Assembly: GCF_013409575.1 (NCBI RefSeq)
Contig: NZ_JACCCY010000002.1
Coordinates: 372,001 to 436,000, forward strand
Source of the DNA: Macellibacteroides fermentans
GTDB lineage: Bacteria; Bacteroidota; Bacteroidia; Bacteroidales; Tannerellaceae
DNA: 64,000 bases
Direction: 5' to 3'
Shown: piece by piece, positions 19,780-29,346 of the stretch
Numbering within the stretch: the first letter of the stretch is position 1
Layout of the letters: each line of letters opens with the position of its first letter
Translations under genes and position numbers: made by a program
Notes under the pieces: generated by a model
What the model saw: only the letters and a program-made list of their open reading frames with translations
Told to the model about the DNA's origin: nothing
Databases searched by the model: none

Positions 19780-22700
19780 ATGTTGATCGCTGATTATCCA
19801 TACAGAAAAAACACCTTCGGTGCACACCTGTGGCTGCTGCTTTTTATCTGCATATTTTCTTCCTGCCGCCCTTCCGAACCGGAAACCGGACAAGGATATA
19901 GTGCCGGAGCAGAGAGCCCGGTGATCACGAACGATATTTCAAACCAACAGATCAAAGCCTTTGCCGAGGATGCGCAAGGTTACATCTGGGTGGGAACTTT
20001 CCGCGGACTGAACCGATATAACGTACACGAATACCATCAATATTTTTGTACGGACGACTCGTCGGGATTACCGGATAATCAAATAACGGACCTTTTACTT
20101 GACTCGAAAGGCAGGATGTGGGTGGCAACCGTAAACGGAGTCTGCATCTACACCGATAAGGATAATTTTCAGCGTATTCCATTCGATCATGAAAACAATA
20201 ATATTCACCAACTGATGGAGAACCGCGAGGGGCATATTCTGATGGCTACCGAGCAACAACTTTTTGTTTACAATTCCGACCGAAACCGACTGGATTGTGT
20301 GTTGACGGATCTTGATCCGCAGCATACCTTCAATACGGAATGTCATATTGATAATGAAAACAACCTGTGGGTGGTAAATTACAGTTCGTTACGTAGGTAC
20401 AACGCATCAACGATGGAGCTTCTGGATTCCATAGCTACAAAGAGTTACCCTTATCACTCTTTTATGCATGGCGACGAACTTTGGCTTACAGGCAACCAGA
20501 CTCTTTCTATCTTCGACACACGAACCCGCCAGTACTGCCCTGTTCCGGAGGTAATTGCCAGACATCCCCAGCTGGCTTCGGCCGAAATCGATTATATTCA
20601 TCCTTATGGTTCACATGCATTGTTGCTGAATACGACCAAATACGGGATGTTCTGCTATAATTATAAGGAGGGTACCGTGACTCATCAGAGTGAAGATGGC
20701 TTTCCTTTTGAGGTGCCTCGTTTTAAGATTAACCAGCTGTTTACTGATTCGCAACAGAATTTGTGGATAGGTTCTGTTGATCAGGGTTACACCGTTTGTT
20801 ACAACTATAAGGAGCGTTTCAACAACAATAATTACCTGCGCTCGCGATTGGAAAATAAATCGGTTGTGTCTATAGCCGTCAGTAAGGAGCAGGATCTGTG
20901 GATTTCAACCCTGATGGACGGACTGTTCGTTTACAATATGCGGAACCAGAAGATGGAGTCGATAGATTTGGATCGCCTTTTGCCACAGGCTAGCAAGAAA
21001 GCTGTGCATGTAAATCAGTTACTAGTGGACCACAGTGATGCGATTTGGATGACTGTAACAGATAACATGGTACTAAAGTGCCGATACGTAAATGGACGGT
21101 TGGAAGTGGAGAGCAGGTTTCAGGTATTTCTGCCAATGTCAATCACCCAGGATGAACACAAAACCATCTGGATCGGCACGGCTACTCCTTATGTATATGC
21201 TCTTAAGCAAGGCGACACTCAATTTCGTACAATTCAGGCATTCGATACCCGGTTTACCTTTATACCCGGTCTATTGCCTTTACGTAACGGCAATTTGCTG
21301 GTTGCTGCTTTTTATCAACCGATGAAGCTGATTGATCGTGAAAGTGATGAGATTAGCCGGTTGGAGGTGACCGACGAGGATATGAAAGGCAGCATACAAC
21401 GCTCTGTTTTTATTCCAACGGCCCTACATGAAGATAGCCGGGGTGATATATGGATAGGTACAGTAAGTAACGGTTTACTTTGTTACACACCATCAACCGG
21501 AAAAATAAGGCCTGTATTGGGTAGTCCCTGTCTGGATATTTCTAGTATTGAAGAGGATGAACAGGGGCATCTTTGGGTGAGCACGCTATATGGCCTTGGA
21601 AAATACGACCGCTCTGTTGGTACTTTTACCAACTATTTTGCTGCGGATGGAATTGGCGGGAACCAATTTTACGACCGGGCCTCTTGTCGCCTGCCCGACG
21701 GAACGATGCTTTTTGGGGGAACGCACGGACTTACTTTCTTTAATCCGCTGGATGTCCCTGCAAAACGGCATGTCCCGTTGCTGTTCGAGGATTTGAAGGT
21801 TCACAACCGGCTGATACATCCCAATGAGGCCAATTGTATTGATAAACATCTATCGTACCGGCCGGATATCAGACTGAGTCACGACCAGAACGGATTCAGT
21901 ATATCATTTACCGCCCTGGATTACTGCGAATTTGAACGGGTGCACTATCACTATATGCTGGAAGGATTTGATCATTATTGGGTGGATGCCCGCAACAACC
22001 GCGAAGCCTACTATGCAAATCTGCCTGCTGGAACCTATACTTTCAGGGTGAAGATAACAAATAACGACAAGAGTATCGTAGACACCGAAAGTTCGATTCG
22101 TGTTATCGTGAAGCCCGCTCCCTGGAACACCTGGTGGGCTTACACGATCTATCTCATCTGTGCGGCGGCTGTCGTACTTCTTTTCCTGCGGGCCTTGCTG
22201 CGTATCAAAGCCGAAAGAGAGGCGGCGCATCTGGCAAAATTGGAGAAAGAGCAGGAACAGCGTGTCAACCAGATGAACATGAGCTTCTTTGCCAATGTTT
22301 CACACGAGTTCCGAACACCCCTTACTATGATTTCTGCTCCCATTATGCAGCTGTGTAATGCCCCGGACATTACAGGAGAGAATAAAAACCTTCTTTGTAT
22401 CGTTCAAAGAAGTGTTACGCGTATGCTGCGTCTTGTAAACCAATTGATGGACTTCAACAAACTGGAGAATGACAGTCTGAAGCTGAAGGTTGCAAGAATG
22501 GATATCATCGCTACCCTGCAACGGCAGGTGGATGTCTTTTCACTGAGCGCACGTGATAAAGGTATAATTCTGAATACATGCGGAATGGAGGATACGTTTC
22601 TTATGTGGATGGATGAGGATAATGTGGACAAGGTTTTTGCCAACCTGATGTCTAATGCGCTGAAATTTACGCCCGAAGGTGGAAGTATACAGGTGACTTT

Positions 22701-23922
22701 TGATTTAATTAATCAGCAGGAAGCGGCATCTCTTTTTACTCTAAATGAGTCTGCGAAAGATATGCAATACGTAAAGATATGTGTCGCCAACACCGGGAGA
22801 AGTATTCCGGAAGATCAGCTTGAAAAGATATTTGAGCGTTATTACCAGGTGGCAAATCAAACGGAAGGTTACTACAACTGGGGAACAGGAATCGGGCTGT
22901 ATTATGCCCGTTGCCTGGTTAAGCTGCATCACGGACACATTAAGGCTTCTGTTCCGGACGAGGGAGGTGGAGCTGTATTTACTTTTATCCTACCAGTAAA
23001 TGATTGCGCTTATACCGAAGACGAACGAGTGTCGAGGCAGACAAGGCAGTCGGATATCTTCCCGCTGGATGACGAATACGAGTCGGACCGCTACGATAAT
23101 CATAAATTATCAGATCTGCAGGAGTTGGGTTATTCTGACACTGATAAGCAACCAAAGGGTGCAGAAGAACGTAAGAATATACTTGTGGTGGACGATGATA
23201 CCGAGGTGGTACATTATCTGAAAACACTTTTATCGCCACACTACCGTGTTATCTGCCGTTTCAATGTAGATAGTGCCCTGAAGGCAATGCAGGAAGAGGC
23301 GCCGGATTTAATCCTGAGCGATGTGGTTATGCCCGATAAAGATGGTTACAGCCTTTGCCGTGAGGTTAAAGATAACTTGCAGTTATGCCATATTCCCGTT
23401 ATATTGGTGACAGCCAAGGCCACTTTGGCTAATCAGGTGGAGGGGCTCAATATCGGGGCTGATGCGTATGTTACCAAACCATTCGATCCCGGTTATCTGC
23501 TTGCCCTGATCAACTCTCAACTTAAAAACCGGGATAAAGTAAGGAATATTCTCAGTCGATCTACTCAAACGGATAAGATGGACGAGAACATCCTTTCACC
23601 GCAGGATAATGCCTTTATGACCGACCTGTATCACTTGATGGAAAATGAACTCTCTAATCCGGAACTGGATGTGGTTCGTATGACGGAGCTGATGCACATT
23701 TCACGTACAAAATTTTACTATAAAGTAAAAGGTTTGACTGGTGTAAACCCCAGTGTGTTTTTTAAGACTTATAAGCTTAATCGGGCGGCGGAACTTATAA
23801 ACGAAGGAAAATATACGGTATCTGAAATAGCGGATATGACTGGTTTTAGTACCTTGTCTCATTTCTCAGCCAGCTTCAAGAAACATTTCGGTACGAGTCC
23901 CAGTGATTACCATAAACCTTAA
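19780..23922 (+). CDS. Hybrid two-component system regulator (HTCS)
   Basis: A 1,380-residue one-protein two-component system that senses a glycan breakdown product in the periplasm and activates the PUL. The start at 19780 gives a signal/anchor (L-L-L-F-I-C-I-F-S-S-C). An upstream ATG at 19681 would put the operator-like repeats inside the gene and an unsuitable N-terminus ahead of the signal, so it is not preferred. Next come about 14 regulator-propeller repeats (I-W-V-G-T, L-W-I-G-S), a Y_Y_Y domain and a membrane span near 785-805. A histidine kinase follows (F-F-A-N-V-S-H-E-F-R-T-P, His842) with an ATPase domain (N-A-L-K-F-T-P-E-G-G). A receiver (V-V-D-D-D, phospho-acceptor Asp1181 in L-S-D-V-V-M-P) and a C-terminal AraC-type HTH (G-F-S-T-L-S-H-F-S-A-S-F-K-K-H-F-G) complete it. 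All key residues are present. Confidence 0.96.
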   Translation: MLIADYPYRKNTFGAHLWLLLFICIFSSCRPSEPETGQGYSAGAESPVITNDISNQQIKAFAEDAQGYIWVGTFRGLNRYNVHEYHQYFCTDDSSGLPDNQITDLLLDSKGRMWVATVNGVCIYTDKDNFQRIPFDHENNNIHQLMENREGHILMATEQQLFVYNSDRNRLDCVLTDLDPQHTFNTECHIDNENNLWVVNYSSLRRYNASTMELLDSIATKSYPYHSFMHGDELWLTGNQTLSIFDTRTRQYCPVPEVIARHPQLASAEIDYIHPYGSHALLLNTTKYGMFCYNYKEGTVTHQSEDGFPFEVPRFKINQLFTDSQQNLWIGSVDQGYTVCYNYKERFNNNNYLRSRLENKSVVSIAVSKEQDLWISTLMDGLFVYNMRNQKMESIDLDRLLPQASKKAVHVNQLLVDHSDAIWMTVTDNMVLKCRYVNGRLEVESRFQVFLPMSITQDEHKTIWIGTATPYVYALKQGDTQFRTIQAFDTRFTFIPGLLPLRNGNLLVAAFYQPMKLIDRESDEISRLEVTDEDMKGSIQRSVFIPTALHEDSRGDIWIGTVSNGLLCYTPSTGKIRPVLGSPCLDISSIEEDEQGHLWVSTLYGLGKYDRSVGTFTNYFAADGIGGNQFYDRASCRLPDGTMLFGGTHGLTFFNPLDVPAKRHVPLLFEDLKVHNRLIHPNEANCIDKHLSYRPDIRLSHDQNGFSISFTALDYCEFERVHYHYMLEGFDHYWVDARNNREAYYANLPAGTYTFRVKITNNDKSIVDTESSIRVIVKPAPWNTWWAYTIYLICAAAVVLLFLRALLRIKAEREAAHLAKLEKEQEQRVNQMNMSFFANVSHEFRTPLTMISAPIMQLCNAPDITGENKNLLCIVQRSVTRMLRLVNQLMDFNKLENDSLKLKVARMDIIATLQRQVDVFSLSARDKGIILNTCGMEDTFLMWMDEDNVDKVFANLMSNALKFTPEGGSIQVTFDLINQQEAASLFTLNESAKDMQYVKICVANTGRSIPEDQLEKIFERYYQVANQTEGYYNWGTGIGLYYARCLVKLHHGHIKASVPDEGGGAVFTFILPVNDCAYTEDERVSRQTRQSDIFPLDDEYESDRYDNHKLSDLQELGYSDTDKQPKGAEERKNILVVDDDTEVVHYLKTLLSPHYRVICRFNVDSALKAMQEEAPDLILSDVVMPDKDGYSLCREVKDNLQLCHIPVILVTAKATLANQVEGLNIGADAYVTKPFDPGYLLALINSQLKNRDKVRNILSRSTQTDKMDENILSPQDNAFMTDLYHLMENELSNPELDVVRMTELMHISRTKFYYKVKGLTGVNPSVFFKTYKLNRAAELINEGKYTVSEIADMTGFSTLSHFSASFKKHFGTSPSDYHKP

Positions 23923-23971
23923 TTTACTAATATTCTGGCAAGAAACGAACTTGTTTTATCATTTATGAAAA

Positions 23972-24000
23972 GTTGAATGGGATTTAATAGATTAGTTTTG
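23972..24000 (+). promoter_or_regulatory. Likely promoter of the GH78 gene
   Basis: GTTG (23972), N17, TAGTTTTG (23993-24000), a fair match to the Bacteroidetes promoter. Transcription would start near 24007, leaving about 50 nt before the preferred ATG at 24058 and excluding the TTG at 24010. Confidence 0.45.
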
Positions 24001-24057
24001 TAAAATTATTTGTTACTAATCAGATTTGTTTTACCGAGAATTAATCCTATCAGAAGT

Positions 24058-26784
24058 ATGAGGCAATCATTGTTTTGCATTGGAATTTTAGTAGCATTCA
24101 TCTTGGTCGGTTGCAGGGGCGGAGGAGTCGCTGTAACTTCCCTTAAGGTAGAAATGCAGGAAAATCCACAAGGAGTAAGTGTTTTGACCCCCCGTTTTTC
24201 GTGGCAGATAACCTCTGTCAACCCCGATTTAGTGCAACAATCCTATTGGATTCAGGTGGCTCGTTCTGCTGAAGATCTGCAGCAGGGCAAAGAGCTTGTT
24301 TTTGATTCGAAAGAGGTGCAAAGCGACCAGTCGGTTCTTGTTCCATACAGTGGAGAACCTCTGCAGTCGAAGGGTGTCTATTATAGGAGAGTAAAAGTGA
24401 TTACAAATCAGGGTGCTACCGATTGGAGTGATGTGAAGCACTGGTCTATGGCTTTCCTGAATGATTCGGACTGGAAAGCTTCCTGGATTGGCGAAGATTC
24501 AATCTCGAACCCTAACGAAACAGATCAGGGCAACACACGATTGGCTGCCCGTTACTTACGTAAATCTTTCGAGAACAAGGCTTCAGTCAAACGCGCTGTG
24601 TTGTATATTTCCGGACTGGGATCGTATGAAGCTTATCTGAACGGTAAGCGTGTGGCCGAAGATGTTTTTGCCCCCATGCCTTCGTGGTATCCGAATAGGG
24701 TGTATTATAATGTGTACGATGTTACCTCGTTGTTGCAGGAAGGGACAAATACGGTAGGTGTAAAGTTGGGTAACGGACGTTATTTCGGCATGCGACAGTC
24801 CGAGACAATGATGTTTGGTCTGCCCCGTCTGCTGGCACAACTTGAAATTGAGTATACCGATGGATCTGGCGAAGTGGTGGTTAGCGATAAGTCGTGGAAG
24901 GTAACTTCGCGCGGCCCGATTGTGGCCAACAATGAATTTGATGGCGAAGAATATGATGCCCGGTTGGAACTTCCCGGTTGGGAGTCTGCCAATTACGATG
25001 ATTCCAATTGGAAAGAGGCTGATATCATGACTGCATCGGCTGGAAAACTTACGGCACAGCCCAATCCAAATATACAGGTTCAGGATGAGGTGTCGCCTGT
25101 CAAAATTACCAAACGTGCCGATGGTACGTATATTCTGGACATGGGACAAAATATGGTGGGATGGCTTAAAATAAATAATCTTAGAGGAAAGAAAGACCAG
25201 CCTGTTCGCTTCCGGTTTGCAGAGATTCTGAATCCCGACAGCTCTTTGTATCTGGCAAATATCCGTTCGGCTTTGGTTACGGACGTATATACGCCTGCCA
25301 AAGACGGAGAGTTTAGCTGGGAACCCTCTTTTGTTTACCACGGATTTCGTTACGTAGAGATTTCCGGACTCGATTACCAGCCGGAACTTACCGCTTTTAC
25401 GGGTAGAGTGATTTACGATAAAATGGAAACAACCGGACAGTTCGAAACGTCCAACCAGATTATAAACCAGGTATTCAAAAATGCTTTCTGGGGTATCCGT
25501 GGTAATTATCGCGGAATGCCAACCGACTGTCCCCAACGTGATGAACGTCAGGGCTGGCTGGGAGACAGGGCGACCGGTTGTTTTGGCGAAGCATTTGTGC
25601 TTGACAATGCCTCTCTGTATAGCAAATGGATGCAGGATATTGAAGATTCTCAAAGTCCGGAGGGAAGTATCTCGGATGTTTCGCCAAGGTATTGGACCAT
25701 TTACAACGACGATGTGACCTGGCCGGCAGCTTATTTCTATGGAATGAAGATGTTATGGAAGCAGTACGGTGATACAAATCCGATTGTAAAGCATTATGCT
25801 TCCATGAAACGGTACCTGGAACATATCCAGCAGGTATCCATGAAGGACTATATTCTTACCAAGGATACGTACGGCGATTGGTGCATGCCGCCGGAATCGC
25901 AGCAATTAATCCACTCGCAGGATCCGGCCCGTAAGACCGATGGTGCGATTCTGAGTACAACCATGTATTACAGTTTGTTGAATCTGATGACCGAGTTCGC
26001 AGAGATTTCAGGAAACAAAGGAGATATACCAGGATATAAGGATCTTGCTTCCAAAATTAAGGAGGCCTATAATACCCGCTTCTTCAATAAAGATTCTGCA
26101 TTGTACGGCAACAATACGGTTACGGCCAACATACTTTCGCTTCAATTGGGTTTAGTGCCCGAGGGATATGAAGCTAAAGTATTCGATAATATAGTAAAGA
26201 AGACTGAAGTTGATTTTGGTGGACATGTAAGCACCGGGGTATTAGGTATTCAGCAGCTCATGAGGGGACTTACCCAATATGGCAATGTGAATTTGGCTTA
26301 TAAGATAGCAACGAACGAGACCTATCCCAGCTGGGGACATATGGTTAAAAATGGTGCGACCACGATTTGGGAGCTATGGAACGGAGAGACAGCTGATCCT
26401 GCCATGAATTCGGGGAATCATGTGATGCTGCTGGGTGACTTGTTAATCTGGTATTACGAAGATCTGGCAGGAATCAAATGTGCGCCGGGCTCGGTTGCTT
26501 ATAAAAAGCTGTTGATGGAACCCAAATTCCCCCAAGGTTTGACTCATGTGAAAGCTGCTTATAAGTCGGCTTACGGAGAAATCCGGAGTGAATGGAGCAA
26601 AGAGGGGGATATCTTCTCATGGGATATTACCATTCCCGGCAATACTTCTGCCTTAGTCCGCCTCCCGAAAGAATTGAATCTAGCTTCTCCGAATCAGCAG
26701 GGTGTACGGAAAGTTACAGAAAATGAAACTATGATTGAAATCGAACTTGGATCAGGAACTTATCACCTCTCCAACAGTAAATAA
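24058..26784 (+). CDS. GH78 alpha-L-rhamnosidase, lipoprotein
   Basis: A 908-residue glycoside hydrolase family 78 enzyme removing terminal alpha-L-rhamnose from glycans or glycosides by an inverting mechanism. The ATG at 24058 gives a clean lipoprotein signal (F-I-L-V-G-C); the frame extends to a TTG at 24010, which is less likely. N-terminal beta-sandwich domains include G-L-G-S-Y-E-A-Y-L-N-G. The (alpha/alpha)6 domain holds the family signature D-C-P-Q-R-D-E-R-Q-G-W-L-G-D near residue 490, containing the general acid, and a C-terminal sandwich follows. It lies downstream of, and on the same strand as, the hybrid regulator. Its product may feed the same catabolic route as the PUL, though co-regulation is inferred. 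Confidence 0.93.
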   Translation: MRQSLFCIGILVAFILVGCRGGGVAVTSLKVEMQENPQGVSVLTPRFSWQITSVNPDLVQQSYWIQVARSAEDLQQGKELVFDSKEVQSDQSVLVPYSGEPLQSKGVYYRRVKVITNQGATDWSDVKHWSMAFLNDSDWKASWIGEDSISNPNETDQGNTRLAARYLRKSFENKASVKRAVLYISGLGSYEAYLNGKRVAEDVFAPMPSWYPNRVYYNVYDVTSLLQEGTNTVGVKLGNGRYFGMRQSETMMFGLPRLLAQLEIEYTDGSGEVVVSDKSWKVTSRGPIVANNEFDGEEYDARLELPGWESANYDDSNWKEADIMTASAGKLTAQPNPNIQVQDEVSPVKITKRADGTYILDMGQNMVGWLKINNLRGKKDQPVRFRFAEILNPDSSLYLANIRSALVTDVYTPAKDGEFSWEPSFVYHGFRYVEISGLDYQPELTAFTGRVIYDKMETTGQFETSNQIINQVFKNAFWGIRGNYRGMPTDCPQRDERQGWLGDRATGCFGEAFVLDNASLYSKWMQDIEDSQSPEGSISDVSPRYWTIYNDDVTWPAAYFYGMKMLWKQYGDTNPIVKHYASMKRYLEHIQQVSMKDYILTKDTYGDWCMPPESQQLIHSQDPARKTDGAILSTTMYYSLLNLMTEFAEISGNKGDIPGYKDLASKIKEAYNTRFFNKDSALYGNNTVTANILSLQLGLVPEGYEAKVFDNIVKKTEVDFGGHVSTGVLGIQQLMRGLTQYGNVNLAYKIATNETYPSWGHMVKNGATTIWELWNGETADPAMNSGNHVMLLGDLLIWYYEDLAGIKCAPGSVAYKKLLMEPKFPQGLTHVKAAYKSAYGEIRSEWSKEGDIFSWDITIPGNTSALVRLPKELNLASPNQQGVRKVTENETMIEIELGSGTYHLSNSK

Positions 26785-26950
26785 TTACCTGAAAGGAACA
26801 GCCTTTTATTTATACTTCTTCTAATTAGATCGAAAACTGAAAGAATAAGCATACGAATGGAAATTGATATGCTATATTTGCAATGCAAAATAGAGCAAAA
26901 TGTTTTAAATGTGTTCAATCTCAGATTATACTATTAATTTATAAAAGGTT

Positions 26951-27886
26951 ATGAAAAGATTCTTTAGACAATGTGGAAAATTAATGGCTGCGTTTACTTG
27001 CGTAGCTATTGCGATCGCTATGCTTGCAATTCCAGAAATGGCTTCGGCAAAGGGAAACAAGAAAGTAGGGATTCAACTTTACTCGGTAATGGATGCAGTA
27101 AGAGAAAATCCCAAAGCATCGATCGAACGTCTGGCCGGCATGGGTTACAAGGCATTCGAGTTGGTACAGTGGGGTGGTGATACGAAGGTGTTTGGACTTC
27201 CTGCAGAAGAGTTCAAAGCTCTTTGTGATCAAAACGGTGTGAAAATCATCTCTACGCATTCTAGTATTCAGGAAGATACGGCAAAGGAAGATGAGATTAT
27301 GCAACGCTGGCGTCAACTTTTTGAGATTCAGAAAGCATGTGGTGGCAAATATTTTGTTATCCCTAGTTACAATGTGGACTACACCGTGAAGGATGTACAA
27401 CAAATGTGTAACTATTTTAACCGTGTTGGTAAGATTGCAAAAGAGTATGGGTTGAAACTTGGATATCACAATCATGCCAACGAATACAAAAAACTTAAGG
27501 ATAGCGACAAGGTTATGTGGGAATATCTTGTAGAAAATACAGATCCACGGTACGTATGTTTTGAAATGGATGTTTATTGGTGTACAAAGGGAGGCAAAGA
27601 TCCTGTAGCGTATTTGAAGAAATATCCTAAACGTATCGAGATGTTACATATTAAGGATGAATTTGTGATTGGCGAAAGTGGAACAATCAATTTCGAGGCT
27701 ATATTCAACCAATTCTATAAGAATGGAATGAAGAATTACGTAGTTGAAATAGAAACTCCAAAAGCATTAAGGGAGAAGACCAATGCAGACGGCAGCAAAT
27801 ATACGAAGGAACAGATTATGAATGAGATGTTCGTAGCGGCACAAAAGAGTGCGGCGTACCTTACCAATGCCAAGTTTGTAAAATAA
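26951..27886 (+). CDS. Secreted sugar phosphate isomerase/epimerase-like TIM barrel
   Basis: A 311-residue protein of the xylose isomerase-like (AP endonuclease 2) TIM-barrel family. It has a clear signal peptide (A-I-A-M-L-A-I-P-E-M-A-S-A), so it acts outside the cytoplasm, as do many Bacteroidetes members of this family annotated only as sugar isomerase/epimerase. Motifs seen: V-G-I-Q-L-Y-S-V near the mature start, G-Y-H-N-H-A-N-E-Y, F-E-M-D-V-Y-W and M-L-H-I-K-D, which supply the usual metal-binding His, Glu and Asp. A TATATTTG box at 26873-26880 may be its promoter. Substrate unknown; it may process the sugar released by the adjacent rhamnosidase. Confidence 0.82.
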   Translation: MKRFFRQCGKLMAAFTCVAIAIAMLAIPEMASAKGNKKVGIQLYSVMDAVRENPKASIERLAGMGYKAFELVQWGGDTKVFGLPAEEFKALCDQNGVKIISTHSSIQEDTAKEDEIMQRWRQLFEIQKACGGKYFVIPSYNVDYTVKDVQQMCNYFNRVGKIAKEYGLKLGYHNHANEYKKLKDSDKVMWEYLVENTDPRYVCFEMDVYWCTKGGKDPVAYLKKYPKRIEMLHIKDEFVIGESGTINFEAIFNQFYKNGMKNYVVEIETPKALREKTNADGSKYTKEQIMNEMFVAAQKSAAYLTNAKFVK

Positions 27887-27902
27887 TCTCTATCCTGTTT
27901 TT

Positions 27903-27945
27903 AGATTTAAATCAGATCTATAAGTTATTGATCTGATTTAAATCT
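27903..27945. repeat. Long perfect palindrome at the end of a truncated gene
   Basis: Two 16-bp arms, AGATTTAAATCAGATC and GATCTGATTTAAATCT, separated by 11 bases. No T-run follows on either strand, so it is not a normal terminator. One arm encodes the last codons of the HAD fragment read on the minus strand. Confidence 0.8.
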
Positions 27946-28070
27946 AATTCTTCGGGAGCAAGTATAATTCCATGCTTTTTTAAAAAGAGTAACCAAGCAT
28001 CCTTGTGGAATGGTATGCTATCCACTAAAGTACCATCCATATCAAATATTATAGCTTTTATCATTGCCAT
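27918..28070 (-). pseudogene. N-terminal fragment of a HAD-family phosphatase
   Basis: An ATG-started frame of 50 codons encodes M-A-M-I-K-A-I-I-F-D-M-D-G-T-L-V-D-S followed by P-F-H-K-D-A-W-L-L-F-L-K-K-H-G. This is the start of a beta-phosphoglucomutase-like HAD hydrolase, with the nucleophile motif D-x-D-G-T intact. A complete enzyme needs about 210 residues; here the frame stops inside the palindrome at 27903-27945 and nothing like the core domain follows. It overlaps no other gene and lies just downstream of the hypothetical gene at 28072-28737. It is best read as a gene remnant. Confidence 0.75.
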
Positions 28071-28071
28071 T

Positions 28072-28737
28072 TTAAATATTTCTGAAATACTTTATCTGTT
28101 TAAGTCTTAATTCAGCTTGTTCCATAGTAAATTCCGCTTTGGGAAGTTGTTCAACAATTTTGTAATTTTCGAATCGGGCTTCCTTTACATTAGCCCCTGT
28201 TGATAATAGATTATATTCATTACAGTTTATACACTGTATTATTTCCCATGAATAGTCAGGTATACCTTCTTCTTTTTTTATAATGTAAGTTTTCAATTCA
28301 GTATGGCATTTTGTGCAGTTCTGAGATAAAGTCTCTATAATTCTATCATCTCGTTTGATAAATGCAGTTATTCTTAATAATGTACTTAGTATTCTTCCGT
28401 ATAACCAACCGTTAAGATTGTCTTTAAAGTCTACAGAAACTATCTCGGAAAGTTGAAAGAAATAGTCACATATAAATTCACATTCTTCAGTGTCGTAATC
28501 AGACCTTTTAAAGTTTTTTAGATTGTTCTCTAATACATTTTTTAGCTGTCTAGTTGAAAAGTCTGAATTAATGGCTTCTATTAAACTGTCTGCAGACTTG
28601 TTGAATAACCGCTCTAGTCGCTCACAAATATCATTGTCTGACGGATTAAGACCTCTCTTATACCAAGCCGAATCCGAAAATTTATTAAGATTTTTGAAAG
28701 TATTGAGTTGTAGGAGAATGTTTTTTTTCTCGTCCAT
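28072..28737 (-). CDS. Hypothetical protein with C-terminal zinc-ribbon-like motif
   Basis: A 221-residue, mostly helical, charged protein without signal peptide. Residues ~20-115 (S-A-W-Y-K-R-G-L-N-P ... L-N-G-W-L-Y-G) recall the DUF4844 family, which I recognise only weakly. The C-terminal third has two cysteine pairs, C-T-K-C and C-I-N-C, about 30 residues apart, as in a zinc ribbon. It ends two bases from the HAD fragment on the same strand, so the two were perhaps once in an operon. Function unknown. Confidence 0.6.
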   Translation of the reverse strand: MDEKKNILLQLNTFKNLNKFSDSAWYKRGLNPSDNDICERLERLFNKSADSLIEAINSDFSTRQLKNVLENNLKNFKRSDYDTEECEFICDYFFQLSEIVSVDFKDNLNGWLYGRILSTLLRITAFIKRDDRIIETLSQNCTKCHTELKTYIIKKEEGIPDYSWEIIQCINCNEYNLLSTGANVKEARFENYKIVEQLPKAEFTMEQAELRLKQIKYFRNI

Positions 28738-28889
28738 CGTATTTTAACTATTAATTTATAGAGTGCTTTTATGAAGATAACGGTGTATACGTGATAATAA
28801 TTGTCAAATATAATATTATTTTTTATTCTATTCTGCGAACAGAGATTTGAAAAGGTTAAAACAAAATCCATGCCTCTCTGTTACTATAT

Positions 28890-29258
28890 ATGATGAGGCT
28901 TAAGTTGTATAAAATAAATAAGAATCGGTTATTGCTATTACCCCTGGCAATATTGCTTTGTTTTTCTTGTTCACTCAAACAAGAGATAAAGCAGTTCTTT
29001 GATATTCCCCTCAATTCATCAGTATACACGCCTAAACCTACTGATTCGAGGGTTTGTACAACTGCGAATTTTGTATCGGTAACCGATCATCTTTCTAAAA
29101 CGAAGCCTCAGGGTGAAAGTAAATTTATTGTTAACAGTTCTGATTGTGAGACTCTTTCGCTGATTTGGATAACTAAATCTGTGATTTATGAGGGAAATAA
29201 GCTTCGAGGAGAATCCGGAGTTCCCATATTTAAACTTCAACGAAAGCTAATTATTTGA
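28890..29258 (+). CDS. Small hypothetical lipoprotein
   Basis: A 122-residue product with a basic N-terminus, a hydrophobic stretch (L-L-L-L-P-L-A-I-L-L-C-F) and a lipobox-like F-S-C-S, so probably a lipoprotein. The mature part is short and of no family I recognise; two more cysteines (V-C-T-T and S-D-C-E) could form a disulfide. A second in-frame ATG at 28893 is equally possible as the start. A perfect 11-bp hairpin follows about 25 bp after the stop. Confidence 0.55.
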   Translation: MMRLKLYKINKNRLLLLPLAILLCFSCSLKQEIKQFFDIPLNSSVYTPKPTDSRVCTTANFVSVTDHLSKTKPQGESKFIVNSSDCETLSLIWITKSVIYEGNKLRGESGVPIFKLQRKLII

Positions 29259-29281
29259 TTTCTAAACAGATTTTGTGTTTT

Positions 29282-29306
29282 ATGGATTAAATACAATTTA
29301 ATCCAT
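29282..29306 (+). terminator. Hairpin after the small lipoprotein gene
   Basis: ATGGATTAAAT / ATTTAATCCAT, 11-bp perfect stem with a 3-base loop, followed after a few bases by CTTTTATTTG. Weak GC content but good geometry; probably an intrinsic terminator. Confidence 0.5.
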
Positions 29307-29346
29307 CCATCTTTTATTTGTTTAATTTTAAATATTTAGGAATATC

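Noticed and set aside
24583-25653. 356-codon minus-strand open frame inside the rhamnosidase gene
   Set aside because: It is fully antisense to a well-supported GH78 gene, has no family motifs and no promoter; a codon-bias shadow.
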